From the NCBI GenBank assembly GCA_026120185.1, contig JANUWF010003366.1:558001-622000 (forward strand): a stretch of 64,000 nt of DNA, read 5' to 3'. The DNA is from Voacanga thouarsii (lineage: Eukaryota > Streptophyta > Magnoliopsida > Gentianales > Apocynaceae). This document shows, piece after piece, positions 57,969-64,000 of the stretch. Numbering within the stretch: the first letter of the stretch is position 1; every line of letters starts with the position of its first letter. The position numbers and the translations under genes were made by a program. The notes below the pieces were generated by a model. That model was not told where the DNA came from. It made no database searches and was given only the letters and a program-made list of their open reading frames with translations.

Positions 57969-58642
57969 CCTTTGCAATATACAGCCACAACAATTCAACC
58001 ACAATCAATGAACAAAATCTGAAAATGCAAAATGAATGAAATAACTTAACAACCACGAAGCATAATATAAGAGATATCCCACGATATGCACAATATCACA
58101 ACATTCAAAAGCAAATAAAGATCGTGGCCATGCATAGAAATTGGTCTGAAGTCAAGCATTGGATGTCTAGAAATCCAAAGAAAATAATAACTTGCAATTT
58201 AGCACCACAACTACTACTACTCCTCCTCCTCCTCTATGATTGCTTAGTTTGAAGAATAAGGAAGTAATTGAAATTACCACTATTGAAAGGGACTCGATTT
58301 TGTTAATAATCCTTGTAATATTAGAAAAAGGAGACTTTATTTGGTCAGCCATATTATTACAATTAAATAAATAGTTCCAATGCAAGCATGCTTTTATAGT
58401 CACTAATAAATATAATTTACTGACGATTTTTGAGTTTACCTAGTAGCCACTGCCTATCTTCTTAATTCGTAACGGACGTGAATAATTTCCAAACAGGAGA
58501 TGGAAACCAGCTCATGCCCGTAGCCACCTCCACCCTCCTCCAATCTTTCCTTTTGAGCAAAATCCCAAACAGGTAAGAATTGGGGTTGGTGCAGATTGGA
58601 TGAAAGGGCAAAAAGCCTAGGTGAAATCTCTCTAACTCCCTA
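57969..58642 (+). other. Duplicated non-coding stretch and zinc-finger gene 5' flank, copy B
   Basis: Matches 20121-20698 followed directly by 25628-25855 of copy A, with the MLE absent. TATA at 58411-58414 marks the empty MLE site. A trinucleotide run (ctactactactcctcctcc) replaces the (ata)n run of copy A. Confidence 0.75.
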
Positions 58643-59499
58643 ATGGCTAAAAGTCCTTCAAATCCAAGAGAGTCATTTTTCACAAGGGAGAAGTAGTAAG
58701 TGTGAATTGAAGCCAGCTTTGGTTCTACACAATCTATGGGACAAAGGCCGCGCGCTATCTCCATATCTGCACCAACTGTGTTCTCAGCCTCCACCGAGGA
58801 GTCTTTTGCCCTAATTGTTTTGAGGTCTACGAAAACCAAAACAATCCCCCAAAAGATTGTGTCAAGTGCAACGGCTGTAAAGCTGTTTGTCATTTCACCT
58901 GCATCCCACCGTCCCTTTCCTTTTCCATTTCCTCCCAAGCTTGGGTTTGTCAGTCATGCTCTGACCCGGGCTTCAAAATTTTCAAAATCGCTCGAGAGGA
59001 GATGTCTAAAGGAGTGAAAATTGATATATATTTGGCTTCACAAATGCTGGCGGCGGCTACCATCTCGAGTCGCACCATTCGGCAATCTGTCACCCTGACA
59101 AGGATTCGTGCTGAAATACTATACAAAGAGGCTGCGCAGGCTAAGGAGGAGGCCAAAGAAGCCTTAAGAGAATTTCAAGAGCTGACTTTGGGACCTCAGG
59201 AGATGGATAGCGAATCTGACTCTGAGTTCATGCCAGATGATGTATCGGATCAAAATGATGATGATGAATTAGACGATGAAACAGAAAATGATTTGCGAGA
59301 ACGTGGCAACGATTCAATGGATACATTTGAATATGGGCCACAGGATGGAAGGTCTGAATTTCTAAATGTCGATAATTCTGAAGAACCCTCAGAGAACGAA
59401 GCTTGGGTTGATGAGGATGGTGAGGAATATCAACCCGTAGAAGAATCAGAAGATGAATCCGATCACTTCACTTCCGAAAGCAAAACAATTTCAAAATAA
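58643..59499 (+). pseudogene. Cys-rich zinc-finger protein with acidic C-terminus, copy B
   Basis: ATG at 58643 (MAKSPSNPRESFFTREK). Compared with copy A, a 2-bp deletion follows codon 17 and a 4-bp GCGC insertion lies near 58750. Frames therefore shift twice and the N-terminal zinc-binding part is broken. The rest is readable: RYLHICTNCVLSLHRGVFCP with the Cys that copy A lost, CVKCNGCKAVCHFTC, WVCQSC. From M at 59002 a 165-residue frame is intact to the stop and differs from copy A at 10 positions by my alignment. The acidic tail is nearly unchanged. Confidence 0.65.
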
Positions 59500-60114
59500 T
59501 TAGTTAGGTTTGTTTTCTATGACATAATAATAATGCCCAACGGTATATGCTGAAGGCATCTCTAGTTTTTTTGTTAGCTTCTTCAAGTTTTTCAAACGAT
59601 ATGATGAATTGCCGGAGGATTTTAATGCATTATTCATGGTCTTGATATTTCCCTTTTAATGTGTTCTCTTCTTCCATTTTTTGCTGAAATTGTCTTTTCT
59701 TTCGTAGTTTTTAGCTCAGCTTTTTTTTTCCCCCCATATGTTGAAAAATAAGTCTATGTATGGATAGCATATGTGAATTACATCACTATTTGCAGATCTG
59801 TTCATCGACTGTGGCTGTTTGTTGGTATCCCACCTGAATTTTTGCTCTTAGCTTAAGCATTGCACCCTATGGCATTATCACTTTAACATGCCCTTTCAGA
59901 AATGGAATGCCCATTAAATTCTCACATCCACTCAACACATCAGAAATTTTCAGTTCCACCTAAAAATTGTTGCAAATCACATAGCCAGTTTTATATGCAA
60001 GGTTTTGTAAAATTAAACTCAATTTTCTTAAGTAAAGAATCCGTTAGGAATTTCGGCACGCATGGAAAAGCAAGGGGAATACGTTCCTCTTTAAAAGCAC
60101 CTTCTCGAATTCAT
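59500..60114 (+). other. 3' flank of the zinc-finger gene, copy B
   Basis: Collinear with 26711-27327. Non-coding. A proline/His-containing short frame at 59902-60120 has no support. Confidence 0.5.
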
Positions 60115-60464
60115 TGTTGAGACAGCTGCCAACTCAGCTTCAGAATCAGCAGACACATCATCAACAACAATTGACATGGAACCAGCAAAGCAAGAGCCAG
60201 CTGGACAGCTGCACATGTGCGCGGGAAATCAGAAGCAGCTCACACCAAACATGCTGAAGACAGTTATGCCTTGATGATCACACTTCTTCTCTGAGTTTTT
60301 GCTTTTGTTTTTTAGATCTTCTGTACAGATAATAGTTTTACCTGATGTATATATATAGAGCATAGGATATTGTATTCTTTTACACACGATGAGATGAATA
60401 AAATTTTCAGTCTTCTCTCTCAATATTTTCTGCATTTTCTGCATTTTAGCTTGTTGTTTCTACA
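60115..60464 (+). mobile_element. Copia-1-family solo LTR at the orthologous site of copy B
   Basis: One 350-bp LTR (TGTTGAGACAGCTGCC...GTTTCTACA) at exactly the position where copy A has the full Copia-1. Flanks TTCAT and TACAA each differ by one base from the TACAT duplicate of copy A. TATA box and AATAAA are retained. Confidence 0.92.
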
Positions 60465-60469
60465 TACAA

Positions 60470-62449
60470 TTTGAAAAATATTTTTTTACGTGCCATTATC
60501 TTAAAAATTCCATTTAAGGTTAATCATCAAGTTGTTCTTCGGTTCTGGATTTTGGAAGGATCATCAATATTTCCGTCAGGTCTACCTATGTACAAAGTAA
60601 TTGGCGTAAAAAATTATGTTATCAGTTAATTAATGCTAGAGATCCATAGGTTTTTTATTCCTTTTCAGTTCTGGCTTTTGTTTGGACTGAATAAACAAAA
60701 TCAAATCCATCAATTTAAAAAAAAAAAAATCCATCCATATTTATTATAAAATCAAAAAATCCTGCAGTTAATTGAATGTTTTGAACTGTTTCATTCCTTT
60801 GTGAATAATCAGAGATATTTCGTCTCATTAAGTGGCAACTATTCAAGATAAAGACATCTCATGTACTTATATGACAAATTTGATGTATTTTGTACTTTGA
60901 ATGCTTCCATAATAGGTGGAATAAGGGAAGAGTGAAGTAGATTGAGAAAGGGTAATGAATAATAGTGTTTTTTTGTTAAGTCGCTGTATAAAATGAGGTA
61001 TTTAACATATGAGGTTCACAAGTAATTGAGAAATAATGAGACTGAAAGGGAACTATGAGTAAGTTATATATATCTCTGGGAACAACGTTAGCTTGAACCA
61101 TAATGAGTAAGCTTGAAATAATTCAAGCTACCGTTGTTTACTTCTTGATTTTTATAGGTTTCAAAACAACTATTTTGAATATAATATGAGGTTCCATTTG
61201 ACATTGTCTTTGATAATCTTGCTCTACGGAAATCATTTCTAAAATGATCACTTACTTCAAAATGTCTGAATATCCTTATCAACATTTTTCTATAGAGGTT
61301 AGGGCTCATACAATCTTTATTGGTGCCAACATAAGCAAGATGAACCACGAAGCAAAGCATGTTAACGATGATAAGGATGCCTAAACCATACCTGAGTTAC
61401 CAAAATTTGTGGGTATCGAATGAATATAAAAGAGTTACCAAAATATATAATGGTATGGGCAAAAAGAACATCAAACCCTAATCTCTTTAATTTACATTTA
61501 CTGATAACTAGCTCAAATAAGCATTTTTCATGACTTAGCGATCATTGATTCTTGAAGCAATTCCCTCTCAAAATCAATAGCACCTTGTACCATCGAAAGA
61601 CAGGAACTGGTTCCTATCTCTGAAGTTTGCACTAATAATGAGCCTATCTATGGTTTTTCTTTGTGGAAATAATATATATTATATTTTTATGAATAGTATT
61701 CAAACTTTTGTTATGAAAATAATCTATTAGAAGGAAGCAGGCCGAGCTGCATGAGTTTTTTTATTCAATGGAAATCTAGCTTTTTTTTATTTTTTATTTT
61801 TTTCACGACAAAACAAGGAAAACTAGCCAAAATTAAAAAACAGACAAAAATTAAAGGGTTTGGATTTTAAAGTGATTTGATGGCCAAGATTAAAAGAAAT
61901 TGGATTGCCAAGATCCAGTCAACAAAGTTATAAAGTCTAGTCAAAATAATTTATAAGATTTGGTTAGTCAAGTCAAAATAATTTAGTCTTTGTAAAGTGA
62001 ATTGATGACTAGTCAAAATAATTGTCGTGTAGTCAAAGTAAGTTGGTCTTAGATTGATAAGACCTCTAATTGGCCAAATTAAAGTCTAATTTATTCAAAA
62101 TTAGAGTTTTAAAATGTTTGAAAAGATTAATTAATTTTTTAATTTATTATTACTAAATTAAATTGAAATAATATATATATATATATTTTTGTAAACAATA
62201 CTTTAGTTTAATTATAAAATCATGCATTATTTATAAAACTCAAGTATTAACATTAATAAACACAATTGATTCTTATTTTAATTACATATTAAAATTCATA
62301 CAGGAATTACATGAATAATCACATAATAAGTTCAGTTAACCGCCTAAAAAATTTAAAATATTTAAAGAGAGAATGCCTTTATGCCAATTTTCAATGTGAA
62401 ATTGGGAGGGGTATTACACCTAGGCAGAATCAAGAGACGTCGCCTACTC
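60470..62449. other. Duplicated downstream segment, copy B
   Basis: Collinear with 35520-37460. Small indels (for example tatatatata at about 62173). It ends in gacgtcgcctactct, after which the LINE poly-T begins. Confidence 0.75.
61088..61440 (-). pseudogene. Unknown conserved minus-strand frame, copy B
   Basis: ILVTLLYSFDTHKFW, a stop, then IVNMLCFVVHLAYVGTNKDC, MSPNLYRKMLIRIFRHFEVS and DHFRNDFRRARLSKTMSNGT. Longer open C-terminal part than in copy A. No family recognised. Confidence 0.3.
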
Positions 62450-62532
62450 TTTTTTTTTTTTTTATCAAAATGTAAAATGATTAATATTGATCAAAAGATA
62501 TTTATATGGTTGCTCACTAGTCCATAGTCCAT

Positions 62533-62904
62533 TTATTCTTTGGTCTTCAGCCTTCCCCTGGCACACAACCAAAGAATAAATGAGTGCTTTGGGGTTAAAC
62601 CCTGTTTCCAAATATTATTAGCCCAATATACCCTGAATAATGTTGGCCTCAAATATTCATAAGCTTGAGAAGTGAACGAGTTGGTACCCATAGCCCAGGT
62701 GTGAATAAGGTTAGCCGCATTATGACTATCCTGTTCCCTGTCCAATATTACATATCTGATAGAGAGGATTCTACGAAGCAGAGGGGAATGACTCCGATGG
62801 TGGTCAATCTCCCAAACTGATCTGCCCTTCATATAGTAGTGATCCAACCACTTGACCCACAAGGATTGTTTCTCTGATTGTACGTCCCAAATGATTCTAG
62901 ACAA
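62533..62904 (-). pseudogene. LINE zf-RVT region, truncated
   Basis: SLWVKWLDHYYMKGRSVWEI, SHSPLLRRILSIRYVILDRE, NLIHTWAMGTNSFTSQAYEY, WANNIWKQGLTPKHSFILWL and CARGRLKTKE. This is the beginning of the zf-RVT domain. The remaining Cys/His pairs and any RNase H are absent, and only about 70 bp separate the stop from the poly(A). Confidence 0.8.
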
Positions 62905-64000
62905 TAGGGTCCCGTTCCAAGCTTGTAGATTTCACAAACCAAGTCCGCCTTCAGTCTTGGGTAGGCAAATATCTTTCCAGGCAACCAATGCATGTTTTGA
63001 GTTCCACGGAAAATCCTTAGCCATCCTATCTAGCTGGGAAATCACAGCTAACGGAGTAGGAAGAATGGACAACCAGAAACATTCAACGCCTTGAAGCACA
63101 GACTAGATCAATTGGAGCCGTCCTGCATAGGAAAGAGCTCGCGCAGACCATCCCCCAATGTACGAGCCAATCCTATCAAGCAATGGTTTGTAGAAGGTTA
63201 GTCTAATCTTACCATTACTAATTGGTAGGCCAAGGTAGCGAAAAGGAAGTTCCCCAATAGGAATGCCCTTGTCATCCAGGATACTCTCCTGTGTAGATCT
63301 CCGAATCCCAGCAAAATAAATGTTTGACTTATCCTTGTTAATTTCAAGCCCCGAGCACCTCTTAAATACTTCCAGATAGTCAAGTAGAGTTCGGACAGAA
63401 GAACAGTCTCCCTTAGCAAACAACATTAGGTCATCTGCAAAAGCAAGATGAGTAATTCTAAGTGCCTAACACTTGGGATGGTATCTGAATGTAGTCCTAA
63501 GTGTGTGCACTTTAACAACACGTGAGAAATATTCCAAGCAAATGACAAACAGCAAAGGAGAGATCGGATCCTCTTGTCGTAGACCTTTAGCACCTCTAAA
63601 GAAACCCTGCATAGTCCCATTTATAGAGATAGAGAAAGAAGTAGTGGTCACACACTGCTCAATCCAGTTCACAAAGATATGTGGGAACCCAATTTCTATA
63701 AGTAGAGCCAGTAGAAAGTCCCAGTTAACAGAGTCATAGGCCTTCTTAAGGTCCACTTTGATCGAACACATAGGAGAGACTCTTGTCCTACTATACTTAC
63801 GCATAAGCTCTTAAACCAGGAGGGTATTATCTGTCATGAGTCTAGCATGGATGAAAGCAGTCTGGGAGATGTCTACAAGGTGTAGAACAACCAACTTAAG
63901 TCTTTCTACCAAATTTTTTGAGATAATCTTATACACCACGTTGTAGCACGAAATTGGACTAAAATCACCTACCCTCTCTGCATGATCAGATTTGGGGACC
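62905..64000 (-). pseudogene. LINE reverse transcriptase
   Basis: Minus strand: FSPISCYNVVYKIISKNLVE, VDISQTAFIHARLMTDNTLL, a stop, SIKVDLKKAYDSVNWDFLLA (motif A), AKGLRQEDPISPLLFVICLE (RQGDP reads RQEDP), a stop, LRITHLAFADDLMLFAKGDC (FADD catalytic motif C kept), CSGLEINKDKSNIYFAGI and GELPFRYLGLPISNGKIRLT. The same frame holds from 63804 to 63103 apart from the stop at 63466. The 5' part lies outside the window. Confidence 0.9.

Larger units (their letters stand above)
62450..64000 (-). mobile_element. LINE (L1-type non-LTR retrotransposon), 3' part
   Basis: Minus strand, running off the right edge. A 14-base T run (62450-62463) is the poly(A) tail on the minus strand. Upstream come an RT domain and part of a zf-RVT domain. 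It has interrupted copy B at tactct, a T-rich target as expected for L1-type endonucleases. The other flank is outside the window. Confidence 0.88.

Overview
The window is plant nuclear DNA, almost certainly from a eudicot. It is AT-rich, has spliceosomal intron signals, and is built almost entirely of nested transposable elements: Athila-type Ty3/gypsy, Ty1/copia, CACTA (En/Spm), mariner-like and a LINE. No intact host gene, rRNA or tRNA gene was found. Nearly all coding stretches carry stops or frameshifts. The species cannot be named from the sequence.

Left part (1-18760). A minus-strand CACTA element (CACTA-1) runs off the left edge. Its transposase gene is split by a nearly full-length Athila element (Athila-1, 513-8604). 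A second, non-autonomous element with the same LTR family (Athila-2, 10635-16684) lies between the transposase remnant and what looks like the CACTA-1 leader and subterminal repeats (16685-18760).

Middle and right. Much of 18285-37460 (copy A) is repeated in direct orientation at 51681-62449 (copy B). The duplicated unit contains a CACTA subterminal block, a remnant of a transposon-associated protein, a Cys-rich zinc-finger gene with a long acidic tail, a copia insertion and about 1.9 kb of further shared DNA. The copies have since diverged. Copy A holds a 4.9 kb mariner-like element (20699-25625) carrying a UDP-glycosyltransferase fragment, plus a full-length copia (27328-35514) that itself contains an Athila solo LTR containing a copia-type solo LTR. 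Copy B has only a solo LTR at the orthologous copia site, an extra TA at the mariner site, and a private 4.26 kb LTR-like insertion (53703-57963).

Between the copies sits a complete 10.9 kb plus-strand CACTA element (CACTA-2, 37630-48527). It has a 3-bp target duplication, palindromic subterminal arrays, a broken TNP2-type gene and a second, Ptta-type gene. It is followed by an RNase H-like remnant and two more CACTA-type ends. The window closes with the 3' part of a minus-strand LINE (62450-64000).

The most notable observations are: the allele-like states of one copia insertion in the two copies (full element versus solo LTR); the mariner element with a captured UGT73-type fragment and three duplicated DLN-motif exon modules; the unrecognised ORF in the gag position of Athila-2; and the segment duplicated upstream of both CACTA-2 genes.
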